Below are positions 50,488 to 60,654 of a stretch of DNA of 64,000 nucleotides, piece after piece. The stretch spans positions 111,735,854 to 111,799,853 of the forward strand of contig JASWHV010000009.1 of assembly GCA_030760725.1 (NCBI GenBank), written 5' to 3'. Source of the DNA: Neostapfia colusana. Taxonomy: Eukaryota; Streptophyta; Magnoliopsida; Poales; Poaceae. How positions within the stretch are numbered: the first letter of the stretch is position 1; each line of letters opens with the position of its first letter. A model generated the notes under the pieces. It saw only the letters and a list, made by a program, of their open reading frames with translations, was not told the origin of the DNA and searched no databases. A program made the position numbers and the translations under genes.

Positions 50488-53394
50488 TCAGGAGGAAGGT
50501 TTGGGTAATGATGTGTGTGTTTCTGCTACAAAATCAGATGGCTGGCCGTCGTCGCCACCATCATTTTGCTGCTGGCGCGGCGAATGGGCAAATGGCGGCG
50601 GCGGCGGCAGTAGAGATGGTTCCAGTTGGGACCCAAGCGCATCTACCGTCTGCAGCTGCGGCTGCGGTTGCGGTTGGGATGCCTCAGCGTCGGCCGACCC
50701 ACCAGGCTGGGGTGGCTGCTCCTCGGTCAGCAACTCGACCAACCACGGCGGCAGCGGAGGCGGCGCTGATTCCTCCTGGCCGTGGTGCTGTTGCCCGCCG
50801 GCCACGTCCTGCTGCATCATCAGCGTCATCAGGTACCCGTCCGTCGTGAGTCCCGCGGCGGCGGCGGCCTCCTGGATCATCAACATGTGATTGTTCCATA
50901 ACATCTTCTCCGCGGCGGTGGGAAGCTGCTGCTCCTGCGCCATCTGCGGCTGCGGGAGCTGCTCCTCGAGCGGGGCGTCGTGACCCATGGCTCGCGTCAT
51001 CGAGTCGTGCTCCCCGGCTACCTGTCCTGTGGTGGCCAGCTTCGCCGCTTCCGACATTTGCAACGCAGTTTGCTGGTTCTGGTCGAGCTCCATCGCCTGG
51101 TACTGCTCGGCGGCTTGCTGCGTCATCATGTCCTGCTGTCCGGCGACCTCCGCCGCGGCGGTCATCTGCTCTGCTTCAGCCAGCTGCTGCTGCGCCATCT
51201 GCGGCTTCGGGAGCTGCTCCTCGAGCGGGGCGTCGTGCCCCATGGCTCGCATCATCGAGTCCTGCTCCCCGGCTTCCTGTCCTGCGGTGGGCAGCTTCGC
51301 CGCTTCCTCCATCTGCAACGCAGTTTGCTGGGTCCGGTCGAGCTCCATGGCCTGGTACTGCTCGGCGGCTTGCTGCGTCAGCATGTCCTGCTGCCCGGCG
51401 GCCTCCGCCGCGGCGGCCATCTGCTGTGCTTCAGCCAGCTGCTGCTGCGCCATCTGCGGCTTCGGGAGCTGCTCCTCGAGCGGGGCGTCGTGCCCCATGG
51501 CTCGCGTCATCGAGTCCTGCTCCCCGGCTTCCTGTCCTGCGGTGGGCAGCTTCGCCGCTTCCTCCATCTGCAACGCAGTTTGCTGGGTCCGGTCGAGCTC
51601 CATGGCCTGGTACTGCTCGGCGGCTTGCTGCGTCAGCATGTCCTGCTGCCCGGCGGCCTCCGCCGCGGCGGCCATCTGCTGTGCTTCAGCCAGCTGCTGC
51701 TGCGCCATCTGCGGCTTCGGGAGCTGCTCCTCGAGCGGGGCGTCGTGACCCATGGCTCGCGTCATCGAGTCGTGCTCCCCGGCTACCTGTCCTGTGGTGG
51801 CCAGCTTCGCCGCTTCCGACATTTGCAACGCAGTTTGCTGGTTCTGGTCGAGCTCCATCGCCTGGTACTGCTCGGCGGCTTGCTGCGTCATCATGTCCTG
51901 CTGTCCGGCGACCTCCGCCGCGGCGGTCATCTGCTCTGCTTCAGCCAGCTGCTGCTGCGCCATCTGCGGCTTCGGGAGCTGCTCCTCGAGCGGGGCGTCG
52001 TGCCCCATGGCTCGCATCATCGAGTCCTGCTCCCCGGCTTCCTGTCCTGCGGTGGGCAGCTTCGCCGCTTCCTCCATCTGCAACGCAGTTTGCTGGGTCC
52101 GGTCGAGCTCCATGGCCTGGTACTGCTCGGCGGCTTGCTGCGTCATCATGTCCTGCTGCCCGGCGGCCTCCGCCGCGGCGGCCATCTGCTGTGCTTCAGC
52201 CAGCTGCAGCTGCTGCTGCGCCTGCGCCATCTGCGGCTGCGGGAGCTGCTCCTCGAGCGGGGCGTCGTGCCCCATGGCTCGCATCATTGAGTCCTGCTCC
52301 CCGGCTACCTGTCCTGCGGTGGGCAGCTTCGCCGCTTCCTCCATCTGCAACGCAGTTTGCTGGGTCCGGTCGAGCTCCATGGCCTGGTACTGCTCGGCGG
52401 CTTGCTGCGTCAGCATGTCCTGCTGCCCGGCGGCCTCCGCCGCGGCGGCCATCTGCTGTGCTTCAGCCAGCTGCTGCATCGACTTCTGCTTCGAGGCCTC
52501 GATCTTCTGTAGCATCATCGCATCTTGCTCCCCGGCGACCTGATCCGCCGTGGCCGACTTCTGCGCGTCCGCAGTCTCCTGCAACGTCTGCTGCTCCAGG
52601 TGACCGTGGCTGCTGGTGCTGGTGGCCGCGGCCTGTTGCTGCACCATTGCCTGCTCCCTCGAGGTCTGCGCGGCAGCGGCCGACTCCGGCGCTTCAGCAA
52701 TCCGCTGCGCCATCTGCTCACGTGGGTGCCCGTGGACGTGCCCTTCCAGGAAGCCCGGCCCCATCCCGCCGTGCTGCGCGACGGCATGTTGGTGGCGCTG
52801 CGCTGCGGCCGCGGCCTGCTGCATCATCCGGGCTCGCTTCCTCCCGGTCTGGGACGCAGCGGCCGCCTGCTGCGCCTCCACCATCTTGCTCCTCCGCATC
52901 CTGACCCGCATCGCGTCCTCCTCCCCCTTGGCGAACTTCAACCACGAGGCAAGCCTCACCTCCGCCGCCATCTTCACCGCCGGCGGCGCGGCCGAGGCGT
53001 CGAACGGCTGGAACGCGGCCTCGCGGCCGACGTGCGCTGCGAGCTCCTCGCGCTTGGCGGCGACCTGGCCCTTGTAAAACTCGAGTATGTTCTGGAGGAG
53101 GAAGATGTAGGACAGGCAGCCGACGGTGGGGTTCCACAGGCGCGCCGAGGCCTCCTGGACGAGCGCATCGACGGCGTGCGCGCGCTGCCGCGGCTCGAGC
53201 CCGCGGAGGATCGCGGCGGCGTTGCTGGCGCCGAACACTCTGTGCACGGCGCGGAACCGGTCCCCGTGCTGCAGCGGGAAGTAGGGCGCGAACACGCAGT
53301 CCGGGGAGCACCTCCGCCCCAGCGTGTTGCACCCCGCGCACTCCGCGCCCGGAGCCCACGCCCACGGCGACGTCACCTCCTCCTCCTCCGGCAT
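50488..53394 (-). CDS. LOB-domain (LBD) protein with six-copy 85-aa repeat array, 968 aa
   Basis: Tandem duplicate of the LBD gene at 47822-49402. Single open frame, ATG at 53394. Zinc motif C19-x2-C22-x6-C29-x3-C33, VFAPYFPL, GAS block VFGASNAAAILRGL, NPTVGCLSYIFLL. Residues about 130-300 are Ala/Gln/Arg-rich. Residues about 309-822 are six repeats of an 85-aa unit (LAEAQQMAAAAEAAGQQDM to LEEQLPKPQMAQQQ; the first is 89 aa), rich in Gln, Ala and Met and likely helical. The end (LLPPPPPFAHSPRQQQN) is homologous to the sister gene, which has no array. All repeats keep frame (255 bp each), suggesting selection on the protein or very recent growth. At 968 aa it would be one of the largest LBD proteins; expression is not shown here. 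Confidence 0.85.
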   Translation of the reverse strand: MPEEEEVTSPWAWAPGAECAGCNTLGRRCSPDCVFAPYFPLQHGDRFRAVHRVFGASNAAAILRGLEPRQRAHAVDALVQEASARLWNPTVGCLSYIFLLQNILEFYKGQVAAKREELAAHVGREAAFQPFDASAAPPAVKMAAEVRLASWLKFAKGEEDAMRVRMRRSKMVEAQQAAAASQTGRKRARMMQQAAAAAQRHQHAVAQHGGMGPGFLEGHVHGHPREQMAQRIAEAPESAAAAQTSREQAMVQQQAAATSTSSHGHLEQQTLQETADAQKSATADQVAGEQDAMMLQKIEASKQKSMQQLAEAQQMAAAAEAAGQQDMLTQQAAEQYQAMELDRTQQTALQMEEAAKLPTAGQVAGEQDSMMRAMGHDAPLEEQLPQPQMAQAQQQLQLAEAQQMAAAAEAAGQQDMMTQQAAEQYQAMELDRTQQTALQMEEAAKLPTAGQEAGEQDSMMRAMGHDAPLEEQLPKPQMAQQQLAEAEQMTAAAEVAGQQDMMTQQAAEQYQAMELDQNQQTALQMSEAAKLATTGQVAGEHDSMTRAMGHDAPLEEQLPKPQMAQQQLAEAQQMAAAAEAAGQQDMLTQQAAEQYQAMELDRTQQTALQMEEAAKLPTAGQEAGEQDSMTRAMGHDAPLEEQLPKPQMAQQQLAEAQQMAAAAEAAGQQDMLTQQAAEQYQAMELDRTQQTALQMEEAAKLPTAGQEAGEQDSMMRAMGHDAPLEEQLPKPQMAQQQLAEAEQMTAAAEVAGQQDMMTQQAAEQYQAMELDQNQQTALQMSEAAKLATTGQVAGEHDSMTRAMGHDAPLEEQLPQPQMAQEQQLPTAAEKMLWNNHMLMIQEAAAAAGLTTDGYLMTLMMQQDVAGGQQHHGQEESAPPPLPPWLVELLTEEQPPQPGGSADAEASQPQPQPQLQTVDALGSQLEPSLLPPPPPFAHSPRQQQNDGGDDGQPSDFVAETHTSLPKPSS
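50929..52470 (-). repeat. In-frame higher-order tandem repeat (6 x 255 bp)
   Basis: Unit starts on the minus strand at 52470, 52203, 51948, 51693, 51438 and 51183; spacing is 267, then 255 each. Three unit types recur in order: units 3 and 6 share the EQMTAAAEVAG / DQNQQ / SEAAKLATTG variant set, units 2 and 5 share another, and 1 and 4 resemble each other. So the array is a 765-bp triplet present twice. Confidence 0.95.
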
Positions 53395-53797
53395 CGCTTC
53401 ATCAGAGATCGAAGGATGATTTCGGAATTAGTCGGCAGAGAGCAGCAGGAGGAAGCGAAGCGAACAGCGCGTGCGGACGAGCGAAGCAGCCGAGCAGGGG
53501 TTGCTTGCTTACCATGGACAGTCGAAGACGACGGCGGCGAGGGAATGGAGAGAGGGGAGGAACGGCGGCGGCGGCGGCGGCGACGGCGGCGCGGTGATCA
53601 ACCTGCACTGCTTGGAGGAGTTGGTTGAGGCGGTGTAGAGCGTGCACGAGAGAAGAAGAGGAATCACACTATCACAGCACCCGAGGATGGGGTTAGTTAC
53701 GACGGTTATGGAATTCAAAACAACTCAGTCAGTTTGAAGTCGGAGATTTAAATGTTAAGTCCACGTAAAACGAAAATTGAAGATATTTCTTAGGAGG

Positions 53798-53830
53798 TAC
53801 TTTCTCAAATATTTCAAAACGAAGAGAGTA
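53798..53830. mobile_element. 33-bp MITE remnant
   Basis: TACTTTCTCAAATATTTCAA, then AACGAAGAGAGTA: two near-complementary ends resembling the right end at 58861-58882 (TTATTCAAAACGAAGAGAGTA). Confidence 0.4.
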
Positions 53831-53936
53831 GCATATGATGTATTTGGATCAGACTGGTGTAACGATTATGTTGAGAATTTCAAACATATATATAGTAGGA
53901 ATGGTAACAGTCAGTTCAGATGCAGCAAAAACAGAT

Positions 53937-53996
53937 TACTCCCTCCGTTTCAAATTATTTGACGCTGGTCGCTAAATAATTTGAATTGGAGGAGTA
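53937..53996. mobile_element. 60-bp Stowaway-like MITE, reduced to its arms
   Basis: TA-flanked hairpin: CTCCCTCCGTTTCAAATTAT and AAATAATTTGAATTGGAGGAG are inverted repeats with about ten bases between them. Confidence 0.75.
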
Positions 53997-54700
53997 TGTT
54001 GAAAATTGGCACACACACTCCTTAGTTTTTGGGTGCCCGTCAGGTCTGACCATCTTAGTACACTGTCATTTATCCCTAAGAAGTTGCTTTGTCTGGGTGT
54101 TTTGATTATAATCCACTTTATGATGCATGAAAGGTGAGCAGCAAACTGGTCATATAGACAACTTAATTCGAAAATTTTCATCATTTTTCTCTTTTTCTCC
54201 TACTTTGGACAATATTCAAATCACTACATAGCAACCAGTACTCAGTAAAGGCATTACCTATATTAGCCAGACATGCACAAATACAGAGATGCAGGTACGG
54301 TAGTTCAAGGACTCAAATCCTCTGGTTTCAGCTCAACTCCGCTACAGATGGAATGCATGGAAACAAGTAACTGTATATACTGAGCAATCCAACTGTTTGA
54401 ATCAACCCGGCTTGGGTATACAAATACCAAGCAAGAAACAGCATCAGCGAATTCCCGTCCAGTTTTATTCAGATACACTCAACCATACTTCGTGGCACTA
54501 CTACGGACTCCAGTTCGTGATTAGCGAACAAAATAACAAGGAAAACAGCAGCCAGATCCATTATTATTTATGACATTCCGTATGAAACCTAAACTTTTAT
54601 CTACAGGATACTTGCACAGGAAAAATTGGCTCCGGTGCTTGCTACTGATTCCGCAGAAACGTTCCTCGTCAATGCCCGCATTGATGACCTTACCGACATC

Positions 54701-57323
54701 TTACGCCTTCGCCTGCATCAAAATGTTCAAGTTGTCACTGAGCGCATGGATGAATTCAATCTATGCAACACAATGTTATCAGTTCTTGACTCTAAGGTTT
54801 CCTATGATATTGATCCTCTTTCCAGTTTTGGTTCTATGTAACACAATAAAATCAGTACTCATTCCCTATACAACAAAATGTTATCAGTTCTACATCCTCT
54901 ATTGTTTCCTATGATCCTCTTTCCGGTTTTGCTTTTAGATATTTCATGCACTTAAATGTGGAGAAACGAATATCGTTTTACATCCTCTGCAAAACAACTA
55001 TAGTTGCGCTAATTTAATGTCGATATTCCTCAAAGCAAACAATCCTACTTACTACAATTGAGCAGCAGGAAGGATGTTTTGGTGATCTACAGACCGGAAA
55101 GTGAGTGTAAAACAGGTTAGCACATCGACAAAGCTATGTCGCTTTCTGAACTTATATACAAGTTCACGGTCACAGTTAGGCTAGCAGGGCTGTCACAACA
55201 ACAACAACAACCAAGCCTTTATCCCAAGCATGTCAGGGTCGGCAGGGCTATCAAACACTATATACATAAATTTCTTCTCATTCTAGTCCAACGAATAATC
55301 AAAAAATGTTTCAGTCAATAAAGGCAAGCACAACAAAAGTGAAATCTTGATGTGACAAACCTGGGAATACAGGAATGTGCCAAGGATCGCAATAGCAGCT
55401 CCTAGTGCATTGACAGGGCGGACAGGTGTGTGGAAGATAATGATTGAAGAAACAATCACAGATATGCGCTTCATTGTATTGCCAATGCTAAACGTCAACG
55501 GAGAAATCTGATCGAGGGACATGTAGGACACTTGGTTATACAAGTGGTAGAACACACTCTGAGCAGCAATCCACCTATAAAAATCAACAGTAAAATATCA
55601 GAATATGTTTAAATGCTGAAATTCATCTGAATTAATGTATATCGTTCTTGGTAAGTATGCTGCTAAGGTATAACATGAATATGCCCAACAAAATCGTACA
55701 AGAAATAGTTTCATAAGTAGCCTCTATTTCAAGCCATCTCATTAATTTATAACAACAATCTAAGGTATGAAAACAATGGAAAGAAAATTGCAAAATATTT
55801 ACCAGATAACATTGGGGCCAACTTCAGCAAGAGCCTTTTGCCAACCAGCAGCCCACATTTGGGGGCCCTCCATAGCAATAGCAAATGGAGTGAGTATGAC
55901 CAGGGACATTATTGACAAGCAAGCATAGTAATTCATGCCGCTGACTGACTTCCCCTTCATTCCCCTCTTTGAGAAGATGTTGCGGAATACAAATGCAAGA
56001 TTGGAAATCATGGCACCCATAAATCCTGATATGAGGAAAAATGGTGAATATAAGCAATAAGAAAAGAAAACGAAGAACAGAGCATCCACTAGCCTGACAA
56101 AGACTGTTGGAAACAATTGCAAACTCGCATATGATTTTTATCTTGTCAGAAAATGGATATTGTATGCTTCTCCTGGTGGAGAGGATGTAATAATATAAAT
56201 CTGTAATCTTTTAGTATCTGAATTCTCAAAATAGCTAAATTTAGAGAATTCTATATCTATGTCATCCTTTTTACTTCAGTTTATCAAAGTAATATAAAGA
56301 GCACAGTTCATGTAAGTACACACATCTAGGCAGGGCCATAGAAAAAAGAGTAATTTAACTCAATTTATTTTTCAAAGGCAGTTGAAAACTGACAGCGTTA
56401 ATCTTGGTGAGGTTAATTTCTTTCTTAAAAATAACCTCAACACTAATTATTCAGATAATATATAGATATTTCTAAGTAAATGATTGAACAAAATGTTAAA
56501 CAAAAAAATTGTACTTACCAACCATATTGAAGTTCAGCTCTGTGACAGCAGCTAGAGCACAACCACCAATGATAGGGAGAAGGGAAAGATAGACAGGAAC
56601 CGGAAATGTCTCCCCAAGGATGAACCTCGAGACCAAAACACTGAATGCAGGCTCAGCACTTTTAATGATGTGTGTGAATGACACTGCCACCTTAGACATG
56701 CTCACCGTTGCAGCAACATGCCCAATTGTGTGTGCAACAGCAACCTTCATCCATTAAACTACAAAATTCAGTTACTCTATTCCAAGATGATACAATTAAA
56801 AGTAGTAAGTGATAAAAAAAGAAGTATAGCTCACCGGGAAAAGAACTTTCCAGAAATTTAAGTCAGTCTTGGGGGCTTCAACAAGGCGGGTGGCCCATGA
56901 GAAAAGCATCATCGCAGAGCCGCAGGCAAGGGAGAGTGTAGAGGTGAGCCAGGGATATGGGAAAGCATTGAGAACCTTCTTGTTGTAAATGTTAAAGATC
57001 ACATTAAGCGCCCACCAAGTCGCGAAATAGATGGAGATCTTTAACTTTTGTGCAGCTTCTGAGCGGACCGGCACCACCTCATCCTTGGACTCCTTGTCGT
57101 CAGCTGCAGAAGCTGCACAACGGAACTCAAGCGGCTGCCTCTGAGGCTTCAGCTCAGAAATGTGTGGACCATCTAGTGGTGCAAGGTAGAGTGGTCTGAG
57201 GGAGGAGACCACATATTTGGAGGGTTTGAGACTGGAGACAGATGGGACCAAAGCGGATCTTGAGCGTAGGCTGGAGCCAGCGAAGGCCACAGGGGCAGGA
57301 GAGAGCCTCACAGAAGGTATCAT
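54701..57323 (-). CDS. GPT: Plastid glucose-6-phosphate/phosphate translocator
   Basis: Inner-envelope antiporter exchanging cytosolic glucose-6-phosphate for plastid phosphate, feeding starch synthesis and the oxidative pentose phosphate pathway in heterotrophic plastids. Five exons on the minus strand: 57323-56835, 56744-56519, 56025-55803, 55574-55361, 54712-54701; phases add up to 387 aa (Arabidopsis GPT1 is 388). Residues 1 to about 90 are a Ser/Arg-rich transit peptide (MIPSVRLSPAP...). The mature part starts near KLKISIYFATWWALNVIFNIYNKK, followed by VAVAHTIGHVAATVSMSKVAVSFTHIIKSAEPAFSVLVSRF, GFMGAMISNLAFVFRNIFSK, FYHLYNQVSYMSLDQISPLTFSIGNTMKR and ILGTFLYSQ; these match GPT rather than TPT, PPT or XPT. 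The last exon is only 12 nt (Ala-Lys-Ala-stop) after a 648-bp intron. No TATA was identified; a 5' UTR intron ending CTGCAG before the ATG is likely. Confidence 0.95.
55196..55240 (-). mobile_element. 45-bp RTE LINE tail insertion, reverse
   Basis: (CAA)n, then CCAAGCCTTTATCCCAAGCA: the reverse complement of the RTE 3' end, in the last GPT intron. Flanks AGCAGGGCTGTCA (55183-55195) and GGCAGGGCTATCA (55241-55253) are a target duplication with two differences. Confidence 0.82.
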
Positions 57324-58237
57324 GGCTTCTGCAGATCAAACAAGAAGTTTTTAGATGCCAGTGGACGAAGTACAATATAGAAAGTGACACAGTTGGAGTT
57401 TTCCTGAAGGGTTACACAAAACAAAATTGTGATTGATGTTCCTCTGGATAAAATCTTTTTCTTTGAGATGCTCAACACGAATGCATAAGCACTACATGGA
57501 AAGCGACATGAACAAAATTTGATCAGAGGGATGCTACAAATAAATTTTAGTTGTTTAATTATTTGGTCAAAGGTGTTTGTTCAGGTAACAACCGCAAGAA
57601 CCAATCAACCATTTATGGGTCCGAGCCTCTACCAAACAATTCGTACCTTCTTGCTACTATAGCAGAACAGAATCGCTACACGGCGAACCCATCACCATCT
57701 GAGACACCAAAATCCTCAAATCGCTAAACTCTAAAAATTCTAGGCGATGGAGGCCATACACAGCATCGATTACGTCTGTTTTTCGGGCGGTAATCCCCAC
57801 GTAGGGGCGTCACCTTCCCCTCTGGCGTAAAGGCTCCCAACTCCCGTGATCTATACTCTGGCAGATTCCGCGTGCGAAGGGTCGCCGTGCCAAGAAAAAA
57901 CCGGACAAAAAAAAAGTGGGGGCAGGAGGGCCATGGCAGCGCGGTAGGGTGGTATAGCGGTGGGTGCCGGCAGGCGGTGTTCGCCGGCGATAAAGGTAAC
58001 AGCACCGTCTACCACCGCCGGCGCCGGCGCCCGCCGAGGGCAGTAAGATCGACCACAGGCTATGCGGAAAAGTACAATAAAAGAGAAAAAAAAAAGGAAC
58101 GGACTTTGCAGGATCAAAAGAACGGATCTTTACCTTTCCTCCCACCAACCCAGCCACGACGAAATTTCCCCCCGGATCAAACCAGACGACGCGGCCGGCT
58201 CGGAATCAAGTCACCGCGACCGCAACCCCTCCCCCCA

Positions 58238-58308
58238 GTAGATAAAGGTCCTTCGCGACCGCTGCCCCTCCCCTCCCCCCCGAGTAGATAAAGGTCCCTT
58301 CGCGACGG
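58238..58308 (+). repeat. Short tandem duplication upstream of GPT
   Basis: AGTAGATAAAGGTCC, then TTCGCGAC appears at about 58238 and again at about 58283, period about 45 bp, in the GPT leader/promoter region. Confidence 0.75.
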
Positions 58309-58797
58309 ATTCGACGAGGCGGACGCCGCGGGGGAACAAGGGCCGCTCGCGCCGCGAGGCCTCGGGAGCTGAGACGGGAATTCGGAGATCGCGAGGAGGG
58401 GGAGAGACGGAGGGGTGCTCCGGCCGCGAGCGTATGTATAAAGGGGAAGGGGGAGGGAAAGGGAAGGGAAGGTGGCGGCTCGCGGCTGGGCTGGTGGTAG
58501 GTGTTTCTTTTTTTATTATTTTATTTTTTCTGTTTTGGTCCTTGAGGGGGTTAGGTTAGCAAGGTTGGTGAAGCGAGGGGGGTTTTCTGCAAATGTCTTT
58601 TCTCGGGAGACCGTCCCGAGAAAGACCACAGTTTTTTTTTGGGTGCACACGGGTTCGGTTTGATGAGGGGTTTTTCGTACAACTCCGGCTGGTGGGGGCC
58701 ATGAGGTCCATGTGATGAAACCTGTTTGAAAATTTACCTATAATTTGTGTGTGTATATATAAAAAATCATTGAAAACTCAGACAGAATTTAAATTGC

Positions 58798-58882
58798 TGC
58801 TCCCTCCATTTCAAATTATTTGACGTCGAATAGTTTAAAACTACACTAACCAGCATAAAGTTATTCAAAACGAAGAGAGTAC
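58798..58882. mobile_element. Stowaway-like MITE, about 85 bp
   Basis: CTCCCTCCATTTCAAATTAT, then TTGACGTCGAATAG on the left; TTATTCAAAACGAAGAGAGTA on the right. Confidence 0.65.
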
Positions 58883-59983
58883 TAGATTGTTGCTGTAAAC
58901 AAACACCCTTCAACAGGCTGGTCAACGAGACCATCATCACGGGCAGTCGAGATTCACTTCCAACATCAAATTTTCTTTTGTTTTTTTGTTTGGTCCAGGA
59001 GGGTTGATACCTTCATTCCATTGTATAAAATTGGACTTTGAAGGCTTCAATTGAGTTCTCATTAAGCTAAAGTTTTCGAAAGTCTAAAGTCTAAACTTTC
59101 AAAGTCTAAAGTTTGAACCACCGCATTTTCTGGACTGCGTTTTCTGTGCTGTTTAGTAGTACTTAGATATATCTAAAGTTTTGTTTCATCCGGACCGACG
59201 ATCACACAACCATGTGCATGCACTAGAGAAGCTTCTTCGACTCCTATGACGAGCAGCATCGTTCGCATACAAAATATCAGCATCATCTAGATAGCGCAGC
59301 CCTGATGACCAAAAAAATAAATAGCACAGCACCTGGAATTTTTTTTAAAAAAAAAGAAAACTCTATCCGTACTTTGATTTTTACAAAGAAAAAAAATCCA
59401 AACCAATCCGATCCGATACAATCCAGGCGGATGTTCCACAGAACGAAAAAAAAAAGAGAATGCGTTCTTCCTCGCGCAAGCAATTACCGGCATCCTCGAG
59501 GTTGGTCCTGCAAAAAGCCGATGAGATGAATGAGCCCTCGAGCGCATCGGAACGGCGGCGGCTTCATCGCTCGGGTGAGGCGAGGCGAGGCGAGGCTTCT
59601 GAGTTCTGACCCCTGGCCGGGCCCTGGGGCCTGCCCATCCGCACGCGGCGGCCCTTCCGCTGGTCCAAGAGGTCAACGGCGGCAGCGGCGGCGGCGGCCC
59701 GTGGATAAATATAATAGCAGACACACAGAGAGGGAGTTCAGATAATATAATAGCAGCCGGTTAAGCTAGGCTTTTGTTTAATCGTCAGGAACATCCTTGC
59801 TCGCAAAGCATGAAAACTGCCGGCTCCAAAAGAAGGGGGCAAAAAAAAAAAAAGCAACATGGAAACCGCCGTTCCTCGCCGGCGCCGACGGGACGAGGCT
59901 CTGCTACCGGCCAAGAACGGAGGCGGCTGCCAGAACACTGCCAGAACACAGGTACGTGCGGACCATCAAACAGTATACATCGA

Positions 59984-60654
59984 TCATGTCCTCCTTGAGC
60001 CAAGCAGCAGCAGCAGTTTGGCTTCGTGCTGCCGTCGGATGAGCACGGACTGCTGGTACAGGTTGAGGTCCAGGCCGTCGACGACCCTCCCGACGCGCGC
60101 TTGTAGAATCGCCTGCCGGAGATGAAACCATAAATACGTATCACTGTTATTTCTCTTGCTTGAATAAAAACAGGCTGGCTGATCAAAGCTTCGGGAGCGG
60201 GGAGGAAGGGGGACTAAATATCATCACTGTTACACGTACCTCATTACCCGGGGGACGGATCAGCAGCTCGCCGATGAACTGGTACATCGAGCCCGTACGG
60301 AAGCTGAGGTCCCTCAGGTGCTGGGTGTCGACCTGCAACCTCACGCCGCCGCCGCCGCCGCCGCCATCTTGGACGACGGCGGTCGCAGTGTCCACGTCGT
60401 ACGACTGGAGACTGAAGCGCGTGGCGAGATTAGGAAAACAAAAAAAAAGCTCAGACACCTTGTTCTGGACTCAACAACGGTTCAGAGCTAGTAAGAGTTG
60501 GGAAGGGAGGGAGGGAGGGTTCGAGCACGTGCGTGCGTACGTACCTTCCAGTCACCCGGAGGGACGCCCCGTGCTTGAACAGCTCCGAGGACGGCTCTAG
60601 CTCCCGCAGAATCACAGGCACCCCGGGTTTTACACCACGAGATGCCGCCGCCAT
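59984..60654 (-). CDS. TEN1: TEN1 homologue, CST telomere-capping complex subunit
   Basis: Small OB-fold protein that binds STN1 in the CTC1-STN1-TEN1 complex, protecting chromosome ends and assisting lagging-strand fill-in. Three exons on the minus strand: 60654-60545, 60411-60240, 60112-59984; phases add up to 136 aa, close to the about 127 aa of Arabidopsis TEN1. Recognised by GVPVILRELEPSSELFKHGASLRVTG, LQSYDVDTATAVVQDG, the strongly conserved TQHLRDLSFRTGSMYQFIGEL, and the C-terminal helix ILQARVGRVVDGLDLNLYQQSVLIRRQH. A run of seven Gly (GGC/GGT codons at about 60341-60363) widens the loop between two OB strands compared with the Arabidopsis form. A single nearby acceptor and donor set fits; no alternative start is needed. 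Confidence 0.9.

Larger units (their letters stand above)
53395..54700. other. Spacer, second LBD gene to GPT 3' end
   Basis: Leader of the second LBD gene (to about 53720), then AT-rich DNA with two short MITE remnants (53798-53830, 53937-53996) and the GPT 3' UTR. No gene is supported. Confidence 0.65.
57324..59983. other. Spacer, GPT promoter side to TEN1 3' side
   Basis: The GPT leader and promoter (57324 to about 58450, GC-rich), then AT-rich DNA with a MITE (58798-58882) and a repeat of the phrase GTCTAAAGT near 59080-59115. The ORFs here lack recognisable families. Confidence 0.6.

Noticed and set aside
50929..52470. CRISPR-like or satellite array
   Set aside because: Units are 255 bp, coding and contiguous without spacers, in a plant nuclear gene; a coding minisatellite explains it.
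50980..52904. Several plus-strand ORFs of 250-490 codons opposite the second LBD gene (Leu/Gly-, Cys/Ala- and Ala/Pro-rich)
   Set aside because: They are mirror frames of the 255-bp repeat: unit length is a multiple of three, so any stop-free frame repeats as an open frame. No domain, and residue patterns simply reflect the GC-rich repeat.
54570..54914. Plus-strand ORFs near the GPT 3' end
   Set aside because: They overlap the GPT terminal exon and 3' UTR on the opposite strand and show no family resemblance.
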